Below are positions 11,371 to 21,496 of a stretch of DNA of 64,000 nucleotides, piece by piece. Position numbers and translations under genes: made by a program. The notes under the pieces are model-generated. The model searched no databases. It worked only from the letters and a program-made list of their open reading frames with translations, and had not been told where the DNA came from. Location: the NCBI GenBank assembly GCA_029204225.1, contig CM055107.1, positions 1,548,128 through 1,612,127 of the forward strand, in the 5' to 3' direction. Every line of letters starts with the position of its first letter. Position 1 is the stretch's first letter. This DNA comes from Diphasiastrum complanatum (lineage: Eukaryota > Streptophyta > Lycopodiopsida > Lycopodiales > Lycopodiaceae).

Positions 11371-11800
11371 GACATGAAGAGTAAACCAAACTCAGAAACT
11401 ACACAGAGCTTCAACTCTGCAACAAAAAATCAAAAAATAAGCTTACCTACACACACACTCAATGGGCACACACACAAGGCTTCAAACTCAAAAGCAAGAT
11501 ATGAAAATAAGGCATCAAAGAAATGTTTACCACTGAAGGTCTTTTGTGATAGGAGTTCATTTAAGGCTTCTAACTCTAGCATACGTTTTCCTTACAACGT
11601 TGCCTCATATACCTGCTATCTATCGTATCCTAGAAGTTTCATCAATCTTGATCATACTTTCTTAAGAAGTCAAATAAATCAGGAAACCATTATGCGTGTA
11701 AAAATTTAACTTACCAACAGTCGCTATCAGAGTCTCACTTTGAAATAAGTTAGAATATGGACTAAGCTTTATAACTTTTGCATTTGTAGTAGCTCTGTTT

Positions 11801-11968
11801 AGGCTCAACATCAGCGTTCCAATGGTGACTTGGCTTCTAATCAAACCTCTTTTGCAAAATAACACTGTTATTAGCTTTAAGTGTAGGTTGAACATCATTA
11901 TTCCAATGGTTGACTTGCTTTTCAATTTTAACATATTTGCAAAGTAACATCCTTATGTTTTAAGTGCA
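11801..11968 (+). repeat. 84 bp diverged tandem duplication
   Basis: The units start at 11801 (aggctcaacatcagcgttcc) and 11885 (aggttgaacatcattattcc) and keep the same order of motifs to their ends. The surrounding 11371-12000 has no recognisable gene. Confidence 0.6.
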
Positions 11969-12039
11969 TGCCAATCACATTTTTTTTGGAAATTACCATC
12001 ATTTGATTGTTAGTCATAGTCTATTTTTCCGAAGACCGG

Positions 12040-12190
12040 AATTTTTCCAAAGACTCAATTTTTTTTTCGAAAAACTCAAATTTTTTCGAAGACTCGATTT
12101 TTTCGAAAACTCGATTTTTTCAGAAAACTCGAAATTTTTTAGAAGACTCGAATTTTTTTTAAGACTCGAAGACTAAGATTTTTCCAAAGA
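12040..12190. repeat. AT-rich ~19 bp satellite, small block
   Basis: Repeated GACTCGAATTTTTTCC-type units with many length variants. Same family as 12520-13165. The ~330 bp between the blocks is non-repetitive and unassigned. Confidence 0.75.
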
Positions 12191-12519
12191 CCACTTTAAT
12201 TGATACGCTTTAATTGCAGAAAATCTGAAGCGAGGAGATTCAAATGTATGTAGTATGTACATGCTTTGAGAAAAAATGGGTACTAAGCAACAATGCCCAG
12301 GAAAAACAGGTTCAGCCTCACTTTGAGAGCTTCTATAAAGACAATTTTCAAAAGATAAAAAATGTAAAAATTGTGCAACCTGAACTCTATGAACAAAGAC
12401 GGACCCTTATCCAGATAGATTAATGTGAGAGTGTGAGGAATTCATAGATTTAATTAATCGTGGGCAATTCACCACGGTTCTGAGAACTGTACAGTGAACC
12501 ATACGGTTCTCAAACTTTT

Positions 12520-13165
12520 TCGGTCCCAAGACTCAATTTTTCCCAAGACTCGAATTTTTCCCCCAACTTAAATTTTTCCCAAGACTCAATTTCTCCCAAG
12601 ACTCGATTTTTTCAAAGACTCGATTTTTCCAAAGACTCAAATTTTTTCAAAGACTCGAATTTTTTTTTTCAAAGACTTGAAAATTTCCAAAGACTCGTTT
12701 TTGTAAATGAGTCTATTTTTTTTTTCCCAAAGACTCTATTTTTTTTTTCAAGAACTCGATTTTTTTGCCAAGACTCAATTTTTTCCAAGACTCAATTTTT
12801 TCAAAAGACTGCAACTTTTCCAACACTCAATTTTTACAAGACTCGAATTTTTCCAAGACTCGAATTTTTTTCAAGACTCGATTTTTTCCCAAGACTCGAA
12901 TTTTTTCCAAGACTCAATTTTGTTCCAAGACTTAATTTTTGCTATGATCAAATTTTTCAAAGACTCGAATTTTTCCAAAGGATCGAATTTTTTTAAAGAC
13001 TCGAATTTTTTTAATAGATCGAATTTTTCTAGAGACTCAGATTTTTCCAAAAGATCAAATTTTTCCAAAGACTCGAATTTTTTGAAGGATCGAAGTTTTT
13101 TAAAGACTCTAATTTTTTCAAAGACTCGAAGTTTTCCAATGACTAATTTTTCCATAGACTCGAAT
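12520..13165. repeat. AT-rich ~19 bp satellite, main block
   Basis: Roughly 30 degenerate units follow the pattern (C)CAAAGACTCGAATTTTTT, with GACTC/GATCG as the best-kept core and a T-run of variable length. Long open frames here (F-F-Q-D-S-N-type peptides on one strand, K-F-E-S-L-type on the other) are translation of the repeat, not genes. Confidence 0.85.
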
Positions 13166-14774
13166 CATCGACCACCACCTAGATCAACCGTCATCGCCCA
13201 TTAACGACGGACACACTTTGCTAGTTAGTTTCTAAAATTGTATGTACAAATGAGCTCCAAAGAAGAACATATACATGCAGCATGGAGCGAGCTTGAGCTT
13301 AACATGTTTCACACGTGTGAGAGTGAGTGATGAGCACATAACAAGGAGCACCAAGGGAGCGGGCCCCGGGGAAGTGCCTTAGCATGGAGCAGGGAGCAGG
13401 GAGCAAGGACGAGGCAGTTACCAGAGGCCAACAACAGGCTTTTCCGGCATTATCTGTCGAAAACAGACAGCCTCTCTCACACACACACCCATGCACGAAA
13501 ACTAGCAGGCCGAGGTCGAGGGCAGGGAAGAAGCGAGCAGGAGTCATAGCACAGGGAGGAAGCGAAGGAAGACGGTCATAGCAGAGGCAAATGACAAGCC
13601 CGATCTTGATGAGAAAGCAGGAGCATGGGCGGCATAGCCATTAATCCCTTATCGATATAGCTCTTTATACATATCCTTCTTTCCATTCCTTTCCTTCAAA
13701 CGTGTGGACGTAGTCATCTCTAACACAACACAAATTCCCGAACAAAAAAAAACACCCCCCAACCAGCGATCATTTCAGCGGAACTTCTCTCTCTCGAGAA
13801 CATTAGTTAAGTTCCTGCATAAACCTAGCCTCCCAGTCTTTTCCTGCAGCGACCCGACAGATGCGAGTTAAACAGAAAATTAGAGCGCAGGTGGCCTAAT
13901 AAGAAAGCACCCATCGGTTTTTTTCCACGACAGCATACATTCTCTCTCTCACGCACTCACTTACACTTTGCTACTTTCCTCTTGCATTTGATTTTCCTTG
14001 ATGTTCTTTATTTATTTCCAAGTATAATACAAGGGAGGGAGCAGATCATCATCCTCTAACCATTTTCCATGACTTCCGTAGCTGATAGCTTTTTTTTACT
14101 AATAAATTTAACATCACATTTTTCGCTCTTTTTGAATTAAGAGCAGTCAAACTTGTAGTTCAGCAGGGAAATGTTCTTTCTAAGATCTCTGCTAGTAGTT
14201 TGGTAGATATGAAAGTTAGGTCTCGCCCTAACGTGCTTCAGGTACCTTTTCATATGACCCTTCCCAGTTGTAAAGTGCAGGGAAGATCATTCCCCATACG
14301 TAAATGTATCTCTTGATACCTTTGGGACTAAAATGAAAATTTGTTTCACTTTGACAAAGTCCCTTTCAATTTACGTGCCTATGACCAGATATCTACATCT
14401 CCATTTACCTTTCTTCTTATCTGATAAAAACTTGCAAGGAGTCGATAGTCATTTTATCATAGGGCGATGCCTGAAATTTGTTTAAGCGTATATTAGGATT
14501 GTTTTTGGTGGTAAGAGTAAGTGAAACTTTTGCAGCTTAAGAAACCAAACTAGTGCTCGGGAAAATTGGCAAACTATACGAATAAAATCGACGGCTATAC
14601 AAGCATATATACGTTTTCATAAGTAAAAGTCTTAAAAAAACTGAGAATTTTTATAAAATGCAGGTTTTTTTTGAAGATAATGGCATTGTCACAAATATCT
14701 TTAGATGGAATGTAATCGAGCGAGAAAAAATAAATCAGATAAAACTTGTTTCTGCCTTTCTCAAGCATCTCACC
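13166..14774. other. Non-repetitive region flanking the genic island
   Basis: No complete gene is seen. The composition is closer to unique DNA than in the flanks. A short open stretch at 14142-14237 between an AG and a CAG|GTACC could be an exon (it encodes LVVQQGNVLSKISASSLVDM), but nothing else supports it. Confidence 0.3.
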
Positions 14775-15070
14775 ATGCATCCAACTGTCATAGCTGTCCC
14801 GTTATTGTGTCACTGTGTCAACATCACATTGACGAGTTAGTAATGGTCATGGTCGAAGTTTTGAAATTAAAGCCACGTCTTTTGAAACAATGCTTCCTCC
14901 AAACAATGATTAGCTTTGAAGAACTGATGTTACACCCTGGAGATAGTCAGTGTACTAGCACCCAATCTAGAATGAATCTATCTAGTATCCTTTATGCAAA
15001 GAATTGGTTATTGCACAAACTTCAAATTGACTTGCTTGATTACCACGATCCACAATCCCTTACAGTTGAG
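14775..15070 (+). CDS. Candidate exon of an unrecognised host gene
   Basis: An open frame ends in a strong donor context (GAG|GTAAGA at 15068-15073) and encodes a protein-like, non-repetitive sequence including LCQHHIDELVMVMVEVLKLK, PRLLKQCFLQTMISFEELM and NWLLHKLQIDLLDYHDPQSL. Candidate acceptors lie upstream (for example gtcatag ending near 14795). It lies on the plus strand just beyond the 3' end of the GDSL gene, so it would be part of a convergent gene or a stray gene fragment. I do not recognise the family. No partner exons could be assigned with confidence. Confidence 0.33.
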
Positions 15071-15254
15071 GTAAGATTCCACAATTTGCTGAACTCACGA
15101 CTCTCCAGCACGCGTGTGGTACATTCACTTGGTTGGGTTGTAAGCTGTAGCAATTCGCTGAAAATAAGATGTTCTTAAAATCCCACCTTTCAGTTCAAAT
15201 TTAGTGCAGCATGCAAGCTCAAGAAAACTGTGGCATTCTAGGAAATTATGTCCC

Positions 15255-17284
15255 TTAGAACGTGCTGAAGTCCAAGTAGCAAAGAGCGCTAAGGTCATAT
15301 GCAGGATCAATAAATTTGCCTGTGAGCAACGCTTGTGCCATGAGCCGATTGAAACCTTCGGTGAAATGCAATCCATCCCAGCTGATATATGCAAACGGAT
15401 CTAGGCAGATATTTTTGGTTGATGGTCCACATGACTGACCAGGATCATTATATTTACCACCACCCCCACAGCAAGCAACAAGAGTGGTGTCCCGGTAGAA
15501 TCCTGCAAACGTGCATTGGAGTACTCCACGTCAGGAGAGAAGCGTTGGCACATTGAGAAGGAAACAAGAAGATTGGCAAGAAAGACGAGTCAGGAGGAAA
15601 AAGGGCCAAAATTCGGCAGACAGGTTATTTATTAGACTAGAGCGATTACGTTATGCTAAAGAGAAAACACCGTTCAGAGTTGTCAATAAGGGGGAAGGAA
15701 ATGAAGATGGAAGATAAAAATCAGGAAAAATTTATCATCTCATGCATCAAGTGAAAACGAATTTTTATTAATTTTAAGTCGAAACAACTAAGTTCAGCGT
15801 TTGATCTATAAACTAAACACCGAATAAAGGTTGCACTTCAAACCATAGTCCTGAGGATTGATCACAGAATCGTTGTGGAAAGCGTAGTAGTCGAAGGAAA
15901 ATAGGGTGGCATCTGGAAGTTGCTGGCGCAACTTTGCAAGGGCTGTTCGCAGCTGACCATTGAAGAGGCTTACTAGATTGTTATGATGAAGTAAACACCC
16001 ATTCTGAGCGTAGTCATTGCCATTTGCGCTCCCAAAAGAGCTTAAGACTTGAGGAATGCACCCCATGGCAGGCACATTAAAGACCACGAAGTTTCTCGCA
16101 CCCGCAGCAGCGTAGAGCTCCTGAAATCAAGCATCTGATCTTGATCGGTACAGCTTTTGGACTAAATAATCCAATGCCACTAAATGCTATGTAGAAAATT
16201 AGACCACATACGATACTACCTGCACTGCTGTCTTGATGCTCTGAACGGCTCCAGGGATCACATTTGCCTCCATTTGAGGAAAAGACACGTGGTTGTATTT
16301 CCAGTTCTGCCAGAAGTCATTGAATCCGATAGAAAGTATGTACAAGGCAGATGAGAACGATTCTGCTGCGGGAAGCAATGGCTGGCCTATTTTCAAACAA
16401 CCGAAAGGTGCCTCCAGTGATTTCTCCACGACGATTATACCATAAAACGCTGAATGGACTTCTTAAAAAACTGGAAAGAAAATGATAATAGCCTACATGT
16501 GGAAGACAGGGGACTAGTTCACCGCTCTGAAACATGCTAGTGTTACCTGATGATTTGTTTTGCAGTGCTAGAAAGTCCTTTCTGAAACTGATAAGCTGAT
16601 TTACTTGCGTTTGAAGATTGAACGGTGATACAATTGTCGTGCTTCGGGCAGTCGCTCCGGAACTTGCAAAGTTGACGCCGTGTCGGTAGTCTGGTTCGAT
16701 AGCTTGCAGGTAGGGAGCAAGAAAAGGAAAACCGAAGGCCTGAGCTGTATTATCAAAGATAACATCAGAATAAGTTCAGACAGTAATTTAAAACCTGCAG
16801 CAACTGTTTCACATCCTTGATCTATTTTTCTCTTCTGAGCTACAACCTTTCAAGTTTCAATGGCTAAACACAATATTCTCCCGAATCCCGATCTTTTATC
16901 AACCGCGGTCCACAAACATATCTGATCATGCAATGCCTACTACAATATTATTGTTCTTCTATAAACCAAAAGAACAAGTACAGCCACGTAAGGATATCCT
17001 GTACATGACATTATAAGAGGGAGCACGGAAGACAACTTACCAATAAAATCGATGACAAGTCGGCCATCGCTGTAACGCTTCGCAGGATGATGGAAGTAGG
17101 TCTGTCCATAGGGAAAAGCTTCCACAGGCCTAGTGGTTGGAAACGCTGCTACGGCATTGCCAGTGTCACTCAAAGAATCGCCAAAACTGAAGATAGCCTG
17201 AGGACACTGCACATTCAAGCTGGCAGTACAACGATCTGGCTTCCATAATATAAATGCTTGCAGTATGAGCAGCAGAAGCACCAT
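15255..17284 (-). CDS. GDSL esterase/lipase (SGNH hydrolase), five exons
   Basis: Exons on the minus strand are 17284-17041, 16744-16547, 16386-16220, 16120-15844 and 15502-15255. All four introns are GT-AG (296, 160, 99 and 341 bp). The joined length is 1134 bases, 377 residues plus TAA, normal for plant GDSL enzymes. Start: the ATG at 17284 is preceded in frame by TGA two codons upstream. Residues 1 to about 21 look like a secretory signal peptide. Block I is FSFGDSLSDTGN (nucleophile Ser37). Block II is HGVNFASSGAT (Gly104). Block III is SIGFNDF (Asn170). Block V is SWDGLHFTEGFN (Asp338, His341). The C-terminal CCGGGGKYND with paired cysteines is typical of plant members. The likely product is a secreted or extracellular serine hydrolase acting on ester or lipid substrates; the substrate cannot be told. 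All catalytic positions are present and there is no frameshift. Confidence 0.95.
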
Positions 17285-17427
17285 CCTTCAGGCTGTGTTT
17301 ACCATTCCACGATCCCACTCACAACAATACTCATAATGATAAGCACTGAATGTCTAAAGCACCCATAGAACAACAAGTTATAAACCAGACAAGCAACATA
17401 GATCAACAGATCTCTCAGCTCAAACAA

Positions 17428-17429
<2 letters not shown>

Positions 17430-17463
<34 letters not shown>
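17430..17463. repeat. (AG)n microsatellite upstream of the GDSL gene
   Basis: About 17 AG dinucleotides lie 146 bp upstream of the GDSL start codon. Read on the gene strand it is a (CT)n tract, common in plant 5' leaders. It may be within the 5' UTR. Confidence 0.85.
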
Positions 17464-17465
<2 letters not shown>

Positions 17466-17721
17466 ATCAGTGAAGAGAGGAAAGCAAAATACTGAAACCC
17501 AGAGAAAATGGATGGAACATTGGTGTTAAGCAAAGAGAGCGAGAGAGAAAGTGAACGAGAGTGGTAGCTTTTCGAGAACGCCATCGCCATCGCCATCGCC
17601 ATGAGTAGGCTATGGTGAAGTTGGCACAGCAGGTAGGTGTTTTACGTCCAAGGCGCCCACTTGGATGCTATCCACGCGTCACAGATTGCCATTTCGAAAC
17701 TTTCAGGCAATTAACCTTTGA

Positions 17722-17727
17722 CACGTG
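17722..17727. promoter_or_regulatory. G-box (CACGTG) in the GDSL upstream region
   Basis: A palindromic CACGTG in the context ACACGTGG lies about 440 bp upstream of the GDSL ATG. It is a plausible bZIP/bHLH site by known plant promoter practice; functional use is inference. Confidence 0.3.
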
Positions 17728-18479
17728 GTCAAATCTGAATGTTTTTGCGATATCCAACAGTGGAGGACGTAAAATCCTGGCGTCCCACTGAGAGATAGAG
17801 GCCCACCCGGGTGCTCAGCCTGCCTACCATCTCCAGTACTCGGTTGCCAACTACAAGTACCACTGCTACCCTACTCTACTCTACTCTACTTTACTTTACT
17901 GCTCCACACTAGGCTATCATCTTATTACCACCATTGCATGACACAAGCACACATTTGTTTTATACAAGGAGAGCATACCCATCTCTCATTGCATTTAGGG
18001 CCATTTTACACTACACAGCCCCGCAAATCCAAAATTTAAAATGGAAGAAAAGTGGGATTTCCAAGATTTCAAAGTGCACACAAACAAGCACTTGCCACTG
18101 TGTGACAAATGACAAGGCAGGGACCCAATGCCATGTAGGCCAATGTTCCTTGGTATGTTGGCCTGCATTTTGAAGTTTTTTAAAACCTTCACTACCAATG
18201 TTCTTTTTAATGAAATGCATTTCAATTTTGACCTCACCAGTTGAAAGAATTCAAAGAATGCATTTCAAAGAATTCTGTCATGGGCAGGGGGATGGGCACG
18301 AGGGGGGGTTGAATTCGCCTGCCTGCCAACAGCCGCCAACGGTGGGCAGGCATACTAGTCTGTTATAATTAAAATAATAGTGTGAGCAGATAGCGCTCAC
18401 ACTGTGAGCCCGAGACCCTTTTTATTAAATTTTTCTTCATGTTTTTTTTTCGGGCAATGCTGTCTGTCCCATAGGCGAT
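17728..18479. other. GDSL upstream region and spacer
   Basis: No gene is seen. It includes a ctact pentanucleotide run (about 17875-17900), repeated AAGAATTC strings near 18245-18275, and an 8 bp inverted repeat GTGTGAGC...GCTCACAC at about 18381-18403. Confidence 0.4.
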
Positions 18480-18702
18480 GTTTTGGGGTTACTCATCCAT
18501 TGGCGAAGTCGGTCAACAAAATGCGAAAAAGACGAAGGTGCCTTAAAAATGATTTCTAAGGTATTCTGGCCACTTGGCCAGTGTGTCGCATTTTTCACTA
18601 AGGAGCGAAAAAGGCGAAGGTGCCTTAAAAAATGATTTCTAAGGTATTCTGGCCACTTGGCCAGTGTGTCGCATTTGTTGCTAAGGAGCGAAAAGTGAAA
18701 GC
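18480..18702 (-). mobile_element. Truncated 3' LTR with double-hairpin units
   Basis: It matches the 5' LTR at about 21165-21496 from gttactcatccattggcgaagtcg onward. It holds two 83 bp units, each with CTGGCCACTTGGCCAG (18566-18581 and 18649-18664). It joins directly to the integrase coding sequence at about 18702; RT, RNase H and the polypurine tract are missing. Confidence 0.7.
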
Positions 18703-20540
18703 GATGCATCCAAACAGTCGAATATGTTTGAGTGATGGTTTTGATCCTGTCCACATGGCTTTGGTGATGGATCGATTCTTTAAGTAGGCAGCTATAGTAA
18801 CAGCTTCTGCCCAGAACTTCTTTGGAAGAGAGGCATGGGCCATCATGCTCTTGGCACTTTCGATGAGTGTTCGGTTCTTCCGCTCAGCTACACCATTGGA
18901 TTGAGGTGAGTAGCTGGTTGTGTATTGTTGAAGTATCCCGTTGGCCTTGTAGAACTCATTGCATTCTGTGGAGATGTACTCTCCCCCTCCATCTGTGCGT
19001 AGAGTCTTGACCTTCCTCTGGGTCTGGTTTTCTGCAGACGCCTTGAACTGCATGAAGAACTTGAATGCTTCGAATTTGTTCTTCATAAAGTAGGTAGTAG
19101 TTCTTCGAGAGAAGTTGTCGATGAAGGTTAGGAAATAGGGAGCTCCCCCTGTGGAAGTAGTCTGCATCGGGCCACAAATGTCGCTATGTACAAGGTCAAG
19201 AAAGCCCTTGGATGTATGAACTGAGTCTGAATCGAAGGGACTTCTAGCATGCTTGCTGATAATACAACTTTCACATGGAGAAGTTGGCTTGATGACTAGA
19301 TTCTGAGCTGACATTTGCTGAATATTGTTCTAGTTAAGATGGCCTAGTTTGAAATGCCACAACATATCAGTTGATTCAAAAGTGGTTGTGTGAAGAGCTT
19401 GACTGTTAGAAGAATAGCAATGGCTGAGTTCGTACAAATAGCCGCTTCTTCTTCTGTAGGCTAGAACCTTCCGGGACTTGTCAAGAATGGTGCAACCTTT
19501 TGTATCGAATTCGACCCTCCGACCTAAATCGATGATTCTACTAATTGAGAGTAGATTCTTGGTCAAATTTGAAACGTGGAGAATGTTGGACAACAGCTTA
19601 ACTTCACCTCTTTTGAATTCAACCCCGACTGTTCCTTCACCTTCGATTGAGTGTGATGAGTTGTCTCCAAGTTGCACAACTCAAGAGTGGATGAACGACT
19701 TATAGTCTTTGAAACAGTCGCGATGGTAAATCATGTGTTGAGTTGCTCCGGAGTCTAGATACCAGGAACCAATATCTTGTTGTTCTCCGACTTTGGTCCT
19801 TCATCTTCTTCTTCTTGTTGTTGCTGATTTGAGTGACTGGCTTTAGCACTATGTGCTTGTTGTTGGAACTGCTTCTTCTTTTCATTGTTGTACTTCAAAG
19901 TTCGGCAGTCCTTGATTTCATGACCAGTCCTCTTATATTATCTGCAGAATAGTTTCTGCACAGGTTGGAATGATGAAGAGCTTGAATTCGATCCTGAACT
20001 AAAATTTGGTCCAGACTGCATGTTGCTCTTTTTGTCAGTAGAGTCTGACTTTGTAGATCTCTTGGATCTAAATTTCTAATTTTTTGAAGATAGAGTGAGG
20101 TGCTCCTGGGTAGAAATTGCCATTACCCAATTTTCGTAGGCTTCAGGTAGACTCGATAATAGAGTCATGAGTGCATCGGAATCTTCTATGACTGAGCCAG
20201 TTACAATCATCTGCTCCATAAGATTTTTGAAAGTGTTGAGGTGACTCGAAACACTATCTACTTCGGACATTCTAAGGTTGAAAAATTTCTTCCTCAAATG
20301 GAGCTTGGATGTAATGTCTCTAATGTCGTAGAGAGTTGCTACGATGTCCCATGCATCCTTAGCTATCTGAGCAACACATATGTGGCTAATCTGAGTGTCC
20401 TTTATGTTGAGGGTGATCATGGCAAATGCTTTGTCATCTCTCAGTCTCCACTTGGTGATGACGGCTGCATCACCATCTGGTTTGAGTTTTGTGCCATCAA
20501 CGATGTCCCACAGTTTTTTGGCTAGAAGTATAACCTTCAT
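18703..20540 (-). pseudogene. Ty1/copia gag-protease-integrase relic
   Basis: From right to left: gag at 20076-20540 (KLWDIVDG; KLHLRKKFFNL; ALMTLLSSLPEAYENW), a decayed CCHC knuckle near 19905-19945 (YKRTGHEIKDC, first half hit by a TAA), and a protease box SWYLDSGATQHM near 19745-19780 that keeps DSG. The GAG-pre-integrase follows at 19330-19677, then an integrase core at 18710-19314 with HSDICG, RTDGGGEY and GVAERKN. Stops lie at about 19677, 19330 and 20075. Integrase is cut at FGCIAF, where it fuses to the LTR fragment. The element is flanked by its own LTR and iMet-type PBS on the right. Confidence 0.88.
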
Positions 20541-20742
20541 CTTGAATTTTCAGAGATGATAGTTATCTCCATCGAGTTTGTCAATGAGAGATGAACTGGA
20601 TGACGGATCTATTCTGGTTGGACTAGATCGTTGGTAGAAACAACGATTGTCTAAATACTGTTGGCTGCGTGTTTGCTAGAAAGACATCTTGATAGAAACA
20701 AGACTAATAATCCGTAGTAAAAATGCAGATTACCGAAATGCC

Positions 20743-20756
20743 TGCTATGATACCAT
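20743..20756 (-). other. Primer binding site (tRNA-iMet type)
   Basis: Read on the minus strand the site is TGGTATCATAGCAGG-like, one change from the usual TGGTATCAGAGC, immediately after the LTR end ...TTCGACA. Confidence 0.65.
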
Positions 20757-21496
20757 GTCGAAAAACGGTGGCTGCGAGCCAGCGAAGGCAACAGTTAGCT
20801 GTGTAGGAACGGAAACGCAACAGTTAGCTGCAGAAATATTCAAGTAGAAGAATTCATACAGTTTGCGCAAATGAACGACGCAGTAGTGAGACAAAAATTG
20901 CACTCTGATAAAAATATCAATAGTGAGTACAATGGCTTGAAATAATAACTTCAGCTTGTTGAGCGTGATAACGCTGGCTATAGATAACTCTGATTAAAAG
21001 AGAATTTCCAAAAAATAACACTTACATAGCTTGTTTCAGCTAATATAGAGATTTACAAGAGAGGAAATATCTTACAAGCCTTTAAGGCTATTTATGCCAG
21101 TCTTTGCATATGTACAAAAGTTAGCCATCAACCACCTTTGGGATATTTGTTTGTCCAGTTGTTTTAGGGTTACTCATCCATTGGCGAAGTCGATCAGCAA
21201 AAATGCGAAAAAGACGAAGGTGCCTTAAAAATGATTTCTAAGGTATTCTGGCCACTTGGCCAGTGTGTCGTATTTTTTTGTTAAGGAGCGAAAAAGGCGA
21301 AAAACACGAAGGTGCCTAAAAATGATTTCTAACGTATTCTGGCCACTTGGCCAGTGTGTCACATTTTTCGCTAAGGAGCGAAAAAGGCGAAAAAGGAGAA
21401 GGTGCCTTATAAATGATTTCTAAGGTATTCTTGCCACTTGGCCAGTGTGTCGCATTTTGCGCTAAAGAGTAAAAAAGACGAAGTTGCCTTTAAATG
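20757..21496 (-). mobile_element. 5' LTR of the copia relic
   Basis: The LTR ends in CA next to the PBS and carries a TATA-like ATAAATAG on the minus strand (plus 21086-21096). It contains three ~90 bp units with CTGGCCACTTGGCCAG (21248, 21339, and a mutated copy at 21430) and TTTTTCGCT/AGCGAAAAA (21364-21385). The outer limit near 21496 is inferred from where the match to 18702 stops. Confidence 0.68.

Noticed and set aside
12707-13204. Long open frames through the AT-rich satellite (F-F-Q-D-S-N type on plus, K-F-E-S-L type on minus)
   Set aside because: They are translation of a ~19 bp repeat on both strands; no start context or homology supports a protein.
15511-15717. Plus-strand open frame within GDSL intron 4
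   Set aside because: Low-complexity basic peptide, no homology, antisense within an intron whose boundaries are exact.
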